A DNA stretch of 64,000 nt from Rhizomucor pusillus. Lineage: Eukaryota; Mucoromycota; Mucoromycetes; Mucorales; Lichtheimiaceae. How positions within the stretch are numbered: position 1 is the first letter of the stretch; each line of letters starts with the position of its first letter. Below, piece by piece: positions 23,796 through 35,100 of this stretch. A program made the translations under genes and the position numbers. The notes under the pieces are model-generated. The model was not told the DNA's origin. It searched no databases and saw nothing but the letters and a program-made list of their open reading frames with translations. Location: the NCBI GenBank assembly GCA_900175165.2, contig FWWN02000189.1:1-64000 (forward strand), given 5' to 3'.

Positions 23796-25795
23796 GATGG
23801 AAAAATGCGACGGTGATGGGGATATAGATCTATATTATCGCCCTTTTTATGTTGTTGTTTCTCGGAAGGCGGGTTTTTGGTTCGACTTCCCGCAAATCCG
23901 TCGCTTACCCTGGGTCGGAAAAATGTTGGACTTAATACTTTTTCTTACATGTCTATGTATAAAAAACTTTTGCTATCAAACAAATTCTTGCAAATGCTGT
24001 GCAAGTCGAATCTACAGAATCCTTCCATACGCATTCATGGTCGACATGTGCGAATAAATTGAGCTTTCGTGCACATTCATTGGAGATTTGATATGTATCT
24101 AGAACCATTGTCTTACCAGGAACAGATCCCAGTTGTACTCTCCGAAGCTCAACCATCACAATTTTCAGGCGGAAGCCCTGCCCGATACACTACCATATAC
24201 GGCTTGATGCGTACCGATTTTTTGAAACAAAAGGTCGTGCGGGGACGCGGCTGATGAAAAAATCGTCCCTTTCCAAAACTTTATCTCTAAAATTCTTACG
24301 ATCGCGGCTCATGATTCTTTGCCAGCATAATAACAATCGCCATAACAAAGCGCCTGTAATCTTTCTCTTCCAAAAATGGAAGGTACACATTCAAGGACTA
24401 CTGTTATTGATTTCCTCCTGTGAGCAAGAGTTCTGCCTGGCTTTGCCAAGCGGAGAGCAATATAAAGAATCAAGTCTGAAATCTCTCTTAAAACAATAGA
24501 ATATCTTATTGATAACATATAAATATCCTCGAATTGTATATTTTAAACAAAGGGCAATTGATCGCGACTATATCTTGTTCTCTCGATTCACGTTTCCTAT
24601 TTGGAATTACCGATAGCAGAATCTTACATCTCCCGTACAAAGTGTTTTAGCGTTTGTTGCGATTTGAATCGATATGGATCCAAGGAGTTATGTGCGACAT
24701 CCACCCGCCATGTTCAAACATCTAGACAGTTCGAAATTCTATTTACATAATTGAGCATGGAAGTGACGGTCTTTATGGATGTTACAAAAGGGATCAAAAT
24801 TAAAGGTTGATCCATGAATTTTCTTTCTGCAAAATCCTATTATGCAGCGCTTGAACAAGGAAGGATGGCGTACAAAAAAGTCGTCTTGCTTTCACCGCTG
24901 CTGTATAGCATGAAATGGATCTCTTCTAAACATTCTCGATTTGAAAGCATGCGTTTATGCTGTAAACCATACTCTAATCAACTACATAAACAGTTATGGT
25001 GTGTCCAAGAGCGACTACTATCTTTTGTACGAAGCAAATCCCTCCAGCGCAGGCGGGACGGCGACGTATATTCGTGATTTTTGATGTTGGTTGGCTTTTT
25101 CCCTTTGTCTCCTTCGCAGATATTGAACAGTTTAGATGGATCCTTCTATTAACAAGCACCAGTTATCCGACTGAGCTGCTACACGTCTCCAGTAGTTTAC
25201 TGGAGGCATAGTCATAAAGGTATTAGACTGCCGGTTGCCAAGAGTGCGAACGAGGCGTCTGATGTCCATGCGTCGAGTACTCCCTGGATGGACAGAGTTA
25301 AGGCTTATTTGATCAGATACAATACAATTTAGAAATGTATCTCTGCGGATTCTGTTATTCTCGTTTGACATGCCAGACACCTCAAGCAATATCATCGTAT
25401 TATAATTGTATCTAGAGGACCATACAGCCACGCTGTTGTGTACTTTGCGCAAAGATCCTGCAGACCGGACCTCGATTTACAGATTATGCAATTTGCAGGT
25501 TTATGCAGGAAAACTGTCCCATAGTCGCGATATTTCAAAACGCCGGCGAACTAGGTACATAGTCGAACGTAGCAGAAGAATGAAATTGCAATACTCGTCC
25601 GAATTAGTTCTGGATAAATATATACTTTTAACACAATACAACGCTGCACTGAGTATCATCATCGATTTTGTATCTTACTCCACAGTGATTCATTCGATCG
25701 TACTCGTATTACTATAAAGGATTCTAATCTCTTCTACCGCTGCCATTTATTCAAAGCATTGTGGGAAGAATGGTGGTGGTGGTGGAAAAGATTGA
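23796..25795. other. 2-kb gene-free stretch
   Basis: Between the MFS start and the phosphoketolase stop only short frames (up to about 100 codons) are open, and none has recognisable domains or a supporting promoter and intron pattern. No RNA gene or clear repeat was seen. Confidence 0.5.
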
Positions 25796-28552
25796 CTAGT
25801 CAAATCTAGGTTTCTCAGCAAGCTCGACTGGATCAGTTCCATGCTGTTCAATGTATCTCTCGTGCTCACGGATAGCATGCTGATAGTTCGAGATCAGTGT
25901 ACGTGCCTTGATATTCACAGCTTCGTGTGGTAGCACGCGATGCAGCGCATCCATTGCAATATCGTAACGCGAGCAACCTAAAATTCGCTCAATAAGCCCT
26001 ATCTTTCCTTCCTTTTTCATGCAATCACAAAATTCATACCATTTGCAGTAAGCATTCGGAAAGGAGTGGTGGTTGTACCCTCTTCATTGTAACCATGCTG
26101 CGTGGAACATATGCTGAGTCAACTGATGACAATGGTTTCAATTTTTTCTTACTCACGACAGTCATTCTTCCAGCAGCTACGCGCTCGTAAGCCAAGCTCT
26201 TGATAGCAGACGGATAACCGTGGAAGTTGAAAATGATGGGCTTATCGGGTGTGAAAATTGCCTCGAATTCATCTGCCGTCAACCGGTGCGAATGCGTGAA
26301 TCCCAAAACCATCAGGTCTGTTACATTAACAACGCGCACGCGAAGCTCAGGACAATCTTTACGCAACAGCGCTGCCGCCGCAACGACTTCAAAAGTCGGC
26401 TCAACGCCGCATCCTACCAGCACGACATCAGGTTTGCGACCGTCATCGGTGCTGTATTCCTCCCACACGGAAGCGCCGGCTCGGCAGTGTTCTGCGACCT
26501 TCTTTGGGTCTGTGATCCACACCGGCGTCGGGTTCTTTGCACTGATCACCAGGTTGATGTATCCTTGTGAGTGGAGGCAGTGGTCGATAGTTGAAAGCAT
26601 GCAGTTTGCGTCCGGTGGAAGGTATATGCGAACCATGTTGGATTTCAGGTTCATGAGATTGTTGAGAAATGCCGGGTTCTGATGGCTGAAACCATTGTGC
26701 TCCTGGCGCCACAGCGTGCTGCTCTCAATGTAGTTAAGTGACGCCATTGGGCTCTTCCACAGCGTTTCTTGCCCGAGTTTTAGGAACTTAGCATATTGGA
26801 TGACCATCGTAGTAACAATACCCAAGAACCTAAAACATACGTTGAATATTTAATAGATAGATCCATGAAACCTGTTAAGCTTACGCTTCGTAGCTAGGGA
26901 AGAGACCGGTACGGCCAGTAAGAGTGTATCCTTGCAAAAATCCTTGACACATGTGTTCTGATAGTACTTCAATAATCCGCCCTCCTTTTGTGAACAAGTC
27001 AGGGTCAGGCTTTTTGTTTCATACAGAAGTTCGATCCATTAAGCAATGTATTCTCCGGGAATAATTATTATCTTGTTGGTCATTTTACCTCCATAACACG
27101 TTTGGTTGCATCAAGCACTTTGGTGAGTTTGTTGGATGTCAGTTCGTCGGGAGAGAATATACGGAAGGTTCTTTCGTTACGCGTGCAGACTTCCTTGAGG
27201 TACTCGCCTGCAGCGTCCATGGCGCTACTGTCTTCTTGTTTGACAAACTGTTGCCAATCGGGTAGATCTAGGGGTTGATACGTCTCACCGTGCGCTTCCT
27301 TTCGCATGCCCATCCGTTTCCGCTCGTCTTCTGGGAAGCAATCCAAGATATCCCGTTGCACTCTGCCGTTTTCATCAAATAGATCCTCTGGTTTGTACTC
27401 CCTCAACCATTTCTCCAAGAGCTGCAGCTCTTCGTCGTCCTTTTTGGCTTTTGGGAGCGGAACCTGATGCGCGTTGAAAGTGCCTTCGATCGGTTTACCG
27501 TGTGCAGACTTTGGACCTGTCCATCCTTTGGGTGAGCGCACAATAAGCATGGGCCAACGAGGTTTGAAAATGGCTTTGCCGCTGCGAGCAGCTTTCTGAA
27601 TGGCATGGATTTCGTTGATCGCCCACTCGGTGGATACCGCCATGTCCTTTTGGATGGTCTCCAGATCATCGCCAACAATACGCACTTGATAACCGTAACC
27701 TGTGAATAAAGAATGTAAGTCGTCGTCGCTGCAAAAAGATATTAGACCAAGCTTTCGCATCTCCTTTCGTTCAACTTACGTCATGCATCCAAATATTGTT
27801 TTTTGCGAAATTTTGTATCTGTTGAGATGCAGCACCGGCAAGACTGCACCGGAAACTGCAGGATCGATGAACTTGTGCGCATGCCACGTCGTTGCCGTCG
27901 GTCCTGTCTCTGCTTCGCCGTCGCCGACAATACACGTGACAATAAGATCAGAATTATCCAAAGCTGCGCCGAAACTGACAGCCAAGGCGTATCCGAGCTC
28001 TCCGCCTTCGGATGCAAAGGTGGTTAATTATTACTATTACGCCATTGTTGACTTATCAGAAAACACGCACTCACCTTCGTGAATTTGACCAGGGACTTCG
28101 GAATTCGTATGGCTCGGAAATCCACTGGGCCAGGAAAATCCACGCACGAGTTGGTGCAAACCGCGTTCGTCCATCGAGTATTTCGGATAATATTTCGTAA
28201 TCGATTGCTCCAGATAAAGGTTGGCGAGGTTGGCAGGCGCGCCATGACCAGGTCCAGTGACAAATAGCATGTCAAGGTTCCACTTTTTTACCAGACGCGT
28301 GCAGTGCGCATACACGAGGTTGATGCCAGGACACGTGCCCCAATGACCCAGCAGCCGTGGCTTTATGTGTTTCCTCTCAAGCGGTTCCCTTAGCATAACG
28401 TTGTCCTTTAGAAAAATCATGGCGCCTGCAAGGTAGTTGGCAGCTCGCTGCAGTTCCAAGTATGGTGCCAGTTCCTTTTCGTCAACTTTAGATATATCCA
28501 GATCGACAGAAAACCTGTCTCGGGTATGAATATCTTGCGCCGTCGTTGTCAT
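25796..28552 (-). CDS. Xylulose-5-phosphate/fructose-6-phosphate phosphoketolase
   Basis: Seven exons (28552-28075, 28005-27780, 27728-27089, 27009-26885, 26829-26157, 26097-26040, 25977-25796, minus strand) give 793 residues, the normal length. The N-terminal part has [14 protein letters not shown] and TGPGHGAP; the thiamine diphosphate motif GDGEAETGP follows in exon 2; the C-terminal domain has [14 protein letters not shown] and [14 protein letters not shown]. The enzyme cleaves sugar phosphates with inorganic phosphate to acetyl phosphate and an aldose phosphate. The start at MTTTAQD (28552) is preferred over a Met 13 codons upstream because a TATA box (28611-28620) lies about 60 bp before it. 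It is divergent from IGO1. Confidence 0.95.
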
Positions 28553-28610
28553 ACTGGACAGATATACAGTTATAAAATTAAGAGGAGACACAAAAGGAAA
28601 AGAAAACGTA

Positions 28611-28620
28611 ATTTATATAT
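28611..28620 (-). promoter_or_regulatory. TATA box of the phosphoketolase gene
   Basis: Minus-strand ATATATAAAT, 59-68 bp upstream of the ATG at 28552. The spacing is similar to that of the C2-gene TATA box. Confidence 0.55.
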
Positions 28621-29074
28621 GCGGTCTCAAAACCCTTGAAGTTGATGTATGCTGCTGAATTCGCAGATACTGACATCATTTTCATGGTCAGTGAGATTGC
28701 ACAGTCCCTTTCGATATTGCCTTGCAATAGCGTAGTATGTATCGCTCTTGCTCACAAAGGGGACAAATAAAAAATAGAGTGAAAGGCATGTTTCATATGC
28801 TCATCCCTGGCTAATATGGCCGCATGTCGCTAGACGGATACCGATCAGGAGTGTAAATGCAAGAATCAGATCAATAAGAGCGATAATGATAGAACCACTC
28901 AAATCAATAGACCTCTGTAAGAAATAATTGTATGATGTAAGGAAGAGCAGCAAATTTGTCCTGTTTATTCCCAAGCAACGAGTTGTTCCCAGTCGTCCGT
29001 CAGCCGATGAAATCCTCGGAGTTGCACAGTCATGCCTAGACACCTATCCTTTCTTCTCTCTGTTACTTGACGAC

Positions 29075-29582
29075 ATGCATCCAGCCAAGGCTAACAAGAT
29101 TGACATTAGCGTAAGTCAAGCATCCGTGTACTAGCACTCCTCTGTTATTTAACACACAGTCATGACAGCAATTGAATGAAGAGGAAAAGAAGTTGTTTCG
29201 AATGTACGGCAAGCTGCCCGATCGAAAGGATCTCTTGGGTCACAAGTTGAAGGTAATAGAAAATGTTCAATGAAACAGCCCTGTACCTGGAGCTGGAAAC
29301 GTTTATGAGTATAAATGTATATTGCTAACTCGATATTTGTATCAAAAGGAACGAAAATACTTTGACTCTGGTGACTATGCGCTTTCCAAGGCTGGCAAAG
29401 AACCCGAAGTCGCCATTGGTTCTGAACACCCTTCGCCTGATACCATTCCGCATTCCAACCCAAACGCTAACCAAAGCTCCAGCCCTGTCAAGGAGAGTCC
29501 TCTTGTGCCGGAGACAAAGCAACAGGAAGATACCACCGCACTATCAGCAGCAGCAACAACAACCACCACGAACAACAACTAG
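29075..29582 (+). CDS. Endosulfine (ENSA/ARPP19) PP2A inhibitor, Igo1-like
   Basis: Three exons (29075-29110, 29169-29252, 29349-29582) encode 117 residues. The diagnostic core is LFRMYGKLPDRKDLLGHKL followed by KYFDSGDYALSKAG. The Ser of FDSGDY is the site phosphorylated by Rim15/Greatwall kinases in this family, turning the protein into a PP2A-B55 inhibitor at quiescence or mitosis. The C-terminal half is low complexity (Pro/Ser/Thr, then Thr/Asn runs). The first exon codes for only 12 residues (MHPAKANKIDIS). The stop codon is only 54 bp from the stop of the convergent SPRY gene. Confidence 0.92.
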
Positions 29583-29636
29583 TCTTTTTGTCCCCTTCGT
29601 CTATCAGTTTTGTTCAACCTGTCTGTCTCTTCGTGT

Positions 29637-30455
29637 TTATTGTTGTACGGCAAAAAGAAACGGTGTTTGACCGAAATTGATACGTATCTTTGCAGTTCCA
29701 TCTGCACCGATACTTGCAAAGTAATGATGTGGTTCCAGGCCCGAGAATGCGTTGGAGATGAAGCGGCCGTTCAATGTAAAAAAGACAGTGCCTTCTTGAG
29801 GCCGATACCCGCATCCAACGGTGTCACCTTGCGCCCAGCTAGGTCCATAGTCCTGGCCTCCCGTTCCATCATCCAGAAACTTGCGGCCGTCGTCGCTGTG
29901 GTAACCTACCGAGTACTTGTTCCATCCTGGCATGCGGAACAGCGGGTACGGCCGTGTAGTGAGTCCAATAGCTAGCACAGTGTCTGGCGATAGCTGCTCC
30001 ACGGTCGCTTCAAAGTAATGCACTGCAGTAACAGAATCATGCAAAAATGGATGCGTTGCTTGCACAGTGACATCCCAGTCATAGCTACCGCGGTTTTTTG
30101 GCGCAGAAGGCCAAAACTGCACCGTGAAACCATCGTTCAACAGCTGGAACGGTGGCGACTGCGGCGTTGCCAAATGATGTCGAAAGAGATGATTGCTGTG
30201 CGTAGCAAGGTCCAGTCGAACGCATTTCAGAAAGCCGCCATGTTCCCTAATCTCTTTTGCAAGTTCCTCCGGGTACTGATCGAGCTGTGATCTGAACGCT
30301 TGTGTAAACAGCTCACCGCGCTCGAACGAGTCGGCTGAAGCATCTCGGAACCTGCCCCATTCGTAAACTGCATTGCTAGGTTCCAACGCAGTCTGCACGG
30401 CGTGGTCGTAACTGGGCGGTTCTTCTTCGATTTCTTGTTGTTGATGATGGTTCAT
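29637..30455 (-). CDS. SPRY-domain protein with PPxY motif (Ear1/Ssh4-type Rsp5 adaptor candidate)
   Basis: An intronless 272-residue protein. Near the N-terminus EEPPSYDHA contains PPSY, a WW-domain-binding PPxY motif as used by adaptors of the HECT ligase Rsp5/NEDD4. The rest is a B30.2/SPRY-like domain (about residues 85-265) with YFEATVEQL, IGLTTRPYPLFRMPGW, SVGYHSDDGRKF, GDTVGCGYRP and VFFTLNG. Yeast Ear1 and Ssh4 combine SPRY and PPxY but also carry a transmembrane segment, which is absent here from the chosen start. A longer upstream frame would add a hydrophobic FFFF-containing stretch (to 30638), but an A/T-rich TATA-like promoter lies there. The adaptor role is inference. Confidence 0.75.
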   Translation of the reverse strand: MNHHQQQEIEEEPPSYDHAVQTALEPSNAVYEWGRFRDASADSFERGELFTQAFRSQLDQYPEELAKEIREHGGFLKCVRLDLATHSNHLFRHHLATPQSPPFQLLNDGFTVQFWPSAPKNRGSYDWDVTVQATHPFLHDSVTAVHYFEATVEQLSPDTVLAIGLTTRPYPLFRMPGWNKYSVGYHSDDGRKFLDDGTGGQDYGPSWAQGDTVGCGYRPQEGTVFFTLNGRFISNAFSGLEPHHYFASIGADGTAKIRINFGQTPFLFAVQQ

Positions 30456-30721
30456 TTGATGATAATGAGATGATATAAATATTGATACAAGAGAAAAGAA
30501 AAAGAACAAGACTTTGAGAAAAGAATGTGGGGAAGATGCTGAGCAATTGAGGATGGGCTGGGGAAGGGGGCCGAGGATTGCTCTCTTTCTCTCTTTCTTT
30601 CTTTTCGTAAAGTTAAAAGAAAGAGAGAGCGAGTGCAAGGGAGGACGCGAGACAAAAAGTTTACATGGTTTACAAAACTAATGAAAAAGTAAGAAAAGAA
30701 ATAATGCGTTAAGAAAATAAA

Positions 30722-32019
30722 CTAACTGTTGTCGTTGTTACTGCTGGCAGCGGCGCTGTCTGCTTGACTTTCCAAGACGACAGCGCGACTTTCAATGTCA
30801 GGCACCGCTTCGGTCGTGACAGTGAGCGGCCGATGTTCTGCGTGGCGCACAGATGCACCTTCTTCGTTTAATTCTCGTTGCAAAATTTCATCGCCAAGCT
30901 GTTGTCTCCGTAATTCATCTTGCCAGGCTGTGTTTCGCAACAGATTCCGGTATGAGTCTGCGCTTGGATTATTTAACGACAACGGCGCGGCTTTTGACAT
31001 GACGGGTGATGTATCTGGCGAATACGGCCGCGAAGATCCTGCGGTGGAGTTGCGGATACTGTCAGAGTTACGGTTCGACGAAGTTGCTGCAGCGCCGCCT
31101 GCCGCTGCCGCAATAATAGGCGTGCTTGAGTGTATGGAGCTACCGTCGTATAATGGTTTTGGCTGCGTCATGCCGCCGCCGTTTACTCGCGATGCAGCAG
31201 CTGCAGCTGCAGGTAACAGCTTATTACGCTGCTTCCGTCGTCGTGCATAAAGTAGTCCCCACAACAATGCTGCTAGCGCGACTGCAAATAAAACACATGC
31301 TACAGCGATCACTGCAATTGCCCAGCTTGGTAAGCTGCCGCTGCCGTTGCTGTTATTGCTATCGCCGCTGTCAGCTGTATTTGAGTTTTTTGGCGAATTG
31401 GCACTGGAGGGCGATCCAATTTCTGCAAAATAAAATATTTAGCAAAAGAGAAGAAGGAAAAAGAATTGCTGCTGGCCAGGAAACAACTCACGAATGACAC
31501 TGAAATTGAATGGTCGAGGGTACATGCTGTAAACATCCACAAGCTGCTGGGTATCATTCATTCCTGCCGGTAGGTAATATCCGAACATGGTCCAAGTCAC
31601 GTTTGTCGACGACGAGGTCGGGAACCACGAGCTGTCAACAGTAACGGTGAAAGATTCGTCAGTTGTCGTGATATTGGTCCATTTCTTAATCTCCTGATAG
31701 GCGTAATTTTCGCGGTAGTACAAATGGAGGTCCAATTGCGACTATGTAAACAAACGCTTGTTAGCGATCGGGCGCAACGGGCGATGTAAACACATGATAC
31801 ATGAATACGTACTGAAGTGACATAAAAGGGGTAACTAATTTTGGATAAAGGCGGAAATGTGAACTATTAATGTGCCTGTTCTGCTGTATATCTCCTCCAC
31901 CTCAGCTTAGCTTACTTGTAGTTCCAAACAAATTGGTACTGAGATCCCTCGATCCATGTATCTGTTGGTTTCGGCGAGCAAATAGGGTAGCCGTTCCCCA
32001 TGTCGTGACAGGCCGTACC
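30722..32019 (-). CDS. Single-pass membrane protein with N-glycosylated ectodomain (5' end unresolved)
   Basis: Four exons are supported (32019-31916, 31834-31813, 31741-31492, 31422-30722, minus strand); the first coding exon is not. The ectodomain has DTWIEGSQYQFVWNY, LDLHLYYRENYAY, several N-x-S/T sites (NITTT, NVTW, NDTQ) and TMFGYYLPAG, then a Ser/Asn-rich stalk, one transmembrane helix (WAIAVIAVACVLFAVALAAL), a basic stop-transfer RRRKQRNK, and a cytoplasmic tail of about 165 residues rich in Ala, Ser and Pro. One exon is only 22 nt. Upstream, an in-frame TAG precedes the acceptor at 32020, so another exon must supply the signal peptide. The only open frame there crosses the TA/TG microsatellite at 32126-32171. 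The topology suggests a cell-surface or wall-sensor role; the family was not identified. Confidence 0.65.
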
Positions 32020-32125
32020 TACGGGCGGGCCATGATTAGAAAACATAAAGTTCGAGCAAAAAATATGACCGAAGGCGGAGCGGGCGCGCGCTTACATACT
32101 TGACTGTCGCTTAGCAACCATACTG

Positions 32126-32171
<46 letters not shown>
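32126..32171. repeat. (TA)n(TG)n microsatellite
   Basis: About 12 TA units run directly into about 10 TG units, followed by degenerate TG/TA repeats to about 32187. It lies immediately upstream (minus strand) of the membrane-protein gene and may affect its 5' exon or promoter. Confidence 0.95.
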
Positions 32172-32199
32172 CGTGTATGTGTATATGTCGAGGAATGAG

Positions 32200-35100
32200 C
32201 ACGGACAGTGACGATTAACTTTTATGCGAGATGGAATGCCGAGAGGGTTCCTGCCATGAGCAAGAAAAGAGAGAGAGGAGAGAGAGAGGTGGAGGAGATG
32301 GAAACGCAACAGTATAAAAAAAGAAACGAGATGCGTGGGACAAAGAATACCAAAATTTGATTCGGGGGCCCGTCTTTTTCTTTCGAAATTGCCGAACGGC
32401 TGTTCCCTCCTTTCTGCTGGCTTACTTTCTCGATCTCTCTCTCCGTATGTATGTATGTGTGCGGATGTATATTCTGAATAGCACCAATGACTATGATGCT
32501 GCTGCTGAATTTCTCTTAGTGCTTGAATATATAAATATGGATATACTTGCCAGATCCCAAAAAAGGGGATGTTGAGAATTTCAGACACCTCAGCTAGCCA
32601 GTAAGAAGGAAGCATGATCGGAAAGTAGGAACCTTTCCTTGGTAGGCCATGCTTTGAGGAGCGACGGTACGGCGTTGTTCGTGTTTCGTGAGTCTGCCGG
32701 ACGACAAGAACGCCTGCAATATTCCTGTGTACATCAATTCTTTTACTTTTCGGTCATAGCATGTAATTCATGATGACTCTCTAGCGTTGATAGGAGCTAC
32801 GATGGACAGGTTACGTTGTACATAGACAGGTCCGAGATAAATTGAAAGCTTTTACGATGATACATTGCTTCCTTATTTTGTTTAACGTAGTCACCCCTAG
32901 TTTACGTTCCATCATAGCCGACGATGAGTTGATATACAGTTGCGATCGATTCTACCACCGGAGCCCAACCCCGGGCCGGCGGATGTCCCCCATTCATCCA
33001 GATCCGCGTGTTCGCTTGCAGACTTTGCTCGTATAAACGCGATAAGGATGTATATTTCACTCAATTCATGATCCGTTCGGTAGGTCGGAAACGTAACAAT
33101 CTTTTGCTGCTGCTGTTCGGAACCGTCAAAGTACACCCGCTACTTTGCTCTGCACTCCGCCGCTGCCGCCGCCGCTGCTGCTGACAAAGTAGTCGTGACA
33201 TGTATGCTTAACCGTTGTTGTTTACTTGAAGCCCGACTATGCTGGCTGGTGAGCTTTTACTGCTGCAGAGTCACACATATTTGCATTATCAACCAGGAGT
33301 ATCTGATGACGACGACGACGACGACAAGATAGGAAGCTCTTGGATCATATCATAGCACACCTGTCGCTCTGTCTTCTTTTCGCAGTGCTTTGCCATGATG
33401 ATAACTTGATAATCATGTCTTTGTTAATGGCTCCGTAAGCAATAAGCGTTCCACAAGCTTTACTGACGTCTTGCTTCCCCGCTGAAAGCACGGGACGGGT
33501 CGAAGAGTCATCATCATTGTTTCTAGGTTACACCAAGTTCTGAGGATTCGATCGTTCCTCCGTCCGCCAATTATCGGTATTCGTGAACGATCGAGCCGAG
33601 AATAAGAGAAACTTCAGTCTTTGGCAAGACAAACAAGGAAAAGATAAAAAAATAGTAGCATCTATGAGGCGTATGGAAAAATGAGAGAAACTTTATCGAT
33701 GTCGTGAAACAACCTTTTTTTTATTCGATTTTCTTCTTCCAACAGAATCCTTGCAAGTTTAAAGTTATTGTTTTCTGCGGGCAGAACGAATAAGATCAGG
33801 CACGTAGAACTTTGTCTTCTGGATAGACAGCATTGTTATCCAGTAGGTTATCTTTTGCCAAGTTTTTCAACATCGCCCGCCGCTCGCCGTAATTTATAGT
33901 GATCGATCAAAACACTTGGATCTCGAACAATGCTCGATTACCCAAAAGCGTACAGTATTTACATTTTTGCTACAACACGTTCTAATATAGAGCGGCTAAA
34001 GTCATAACTGTAATAAATACTCTAACGCTCTTTCCAACAAGGAGCTATCCATTTCGGGGTTGCTGCTGAGCAGGTTCACTTGCTAAAGACGGAAGTCGTG
34101 GAGAAAAAGAAAGCAGCAGAAACAAAGAGAACTGTTTTGTATTGTTCTGCGGCCATGATACTCCCCATTTATAGTAAAAAAGGGAATTGAAATGCGATGG
34201 TGCTATGCAGTGCTAGGCCACCTGGATGCAAAGGAAACGTAATCAAATGACGAAAATGAGCGTGATCATTGAGAGCGGGCAAATGATTCCAACAAACTCC
34301 CGCTCAACCAGCAGTTCGGTACTAGCGCGCTTGCACGCAATTACACGGGGGACTGGTCGACGCTCGGAAAATCTCTTGGATCATCATCCAAAGCAATGAC
34401 ACTTTCCTGCCTTGTTCTTGTTAAATGACAGATAATCGTTACCTAAAGCAGAGGTCTCTCGCCATCTACGAGGGATGACATCAGTGGAGGCTCACCATGG
34501 AGAGCACGCTTGCATGCTTTGCAGCAAATAGCTAGAGGCCGTGCAGATGGCGATCATAATGCATCTTTGTGCATCAAGAAACCAATCCACCAGATTTTTA
34601 ACTACACGCCGTCTAGATAATTTGCGTTCCAACTGCTTCTTAATCACATGCGCAGTAGTGCAAGAGGCACCTCACTTGGCACAGAGGAGAGAAGAAAAAG
34701 GGAATTTGTGTTCACAAAGTGAACTGCCGCTGGTAGATGAGAACAAGGTTTTGGCGGGAGAGTACAAGCATGAAAGCAGCACATCAACATGGATGCCACC
34801 ACCAAGCATGAATGTTTGATTTTCTCATGTTCACGTGTAAAAAAAGTTGAAATTCTCCATAGAGCTTCTAGCACCTTTTCTCTTTTGGCATCACTGAAGG
34901 TTGAAGCATGGGGTCGTGTATTTTATGTTTGGCGAATGATCGTTCCTACCTACATATGATATGCATCATCGTCATCGTCAACAGCAACAATGTCCAAATG
35001 TCCATGCACGCTTGTTTATAAAAGACATGCTAGTAATAACTAAACATATTTCACTACTACCACCGCTACTTCTGAGTAGCTCGGGGACTGCAGTTGCGAC

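Noticed and set aside
32019..32615. 198-codon minus-strand frame crossing the TA/TG microsatellite
   Set aside because: As a stand-alone gene it is low complexity (repeats of Tyr/Thr/His and Tyr/Ile). Only its last part might serve as a 5' exon of the membrane-protein gene, which is reported as unresolved.
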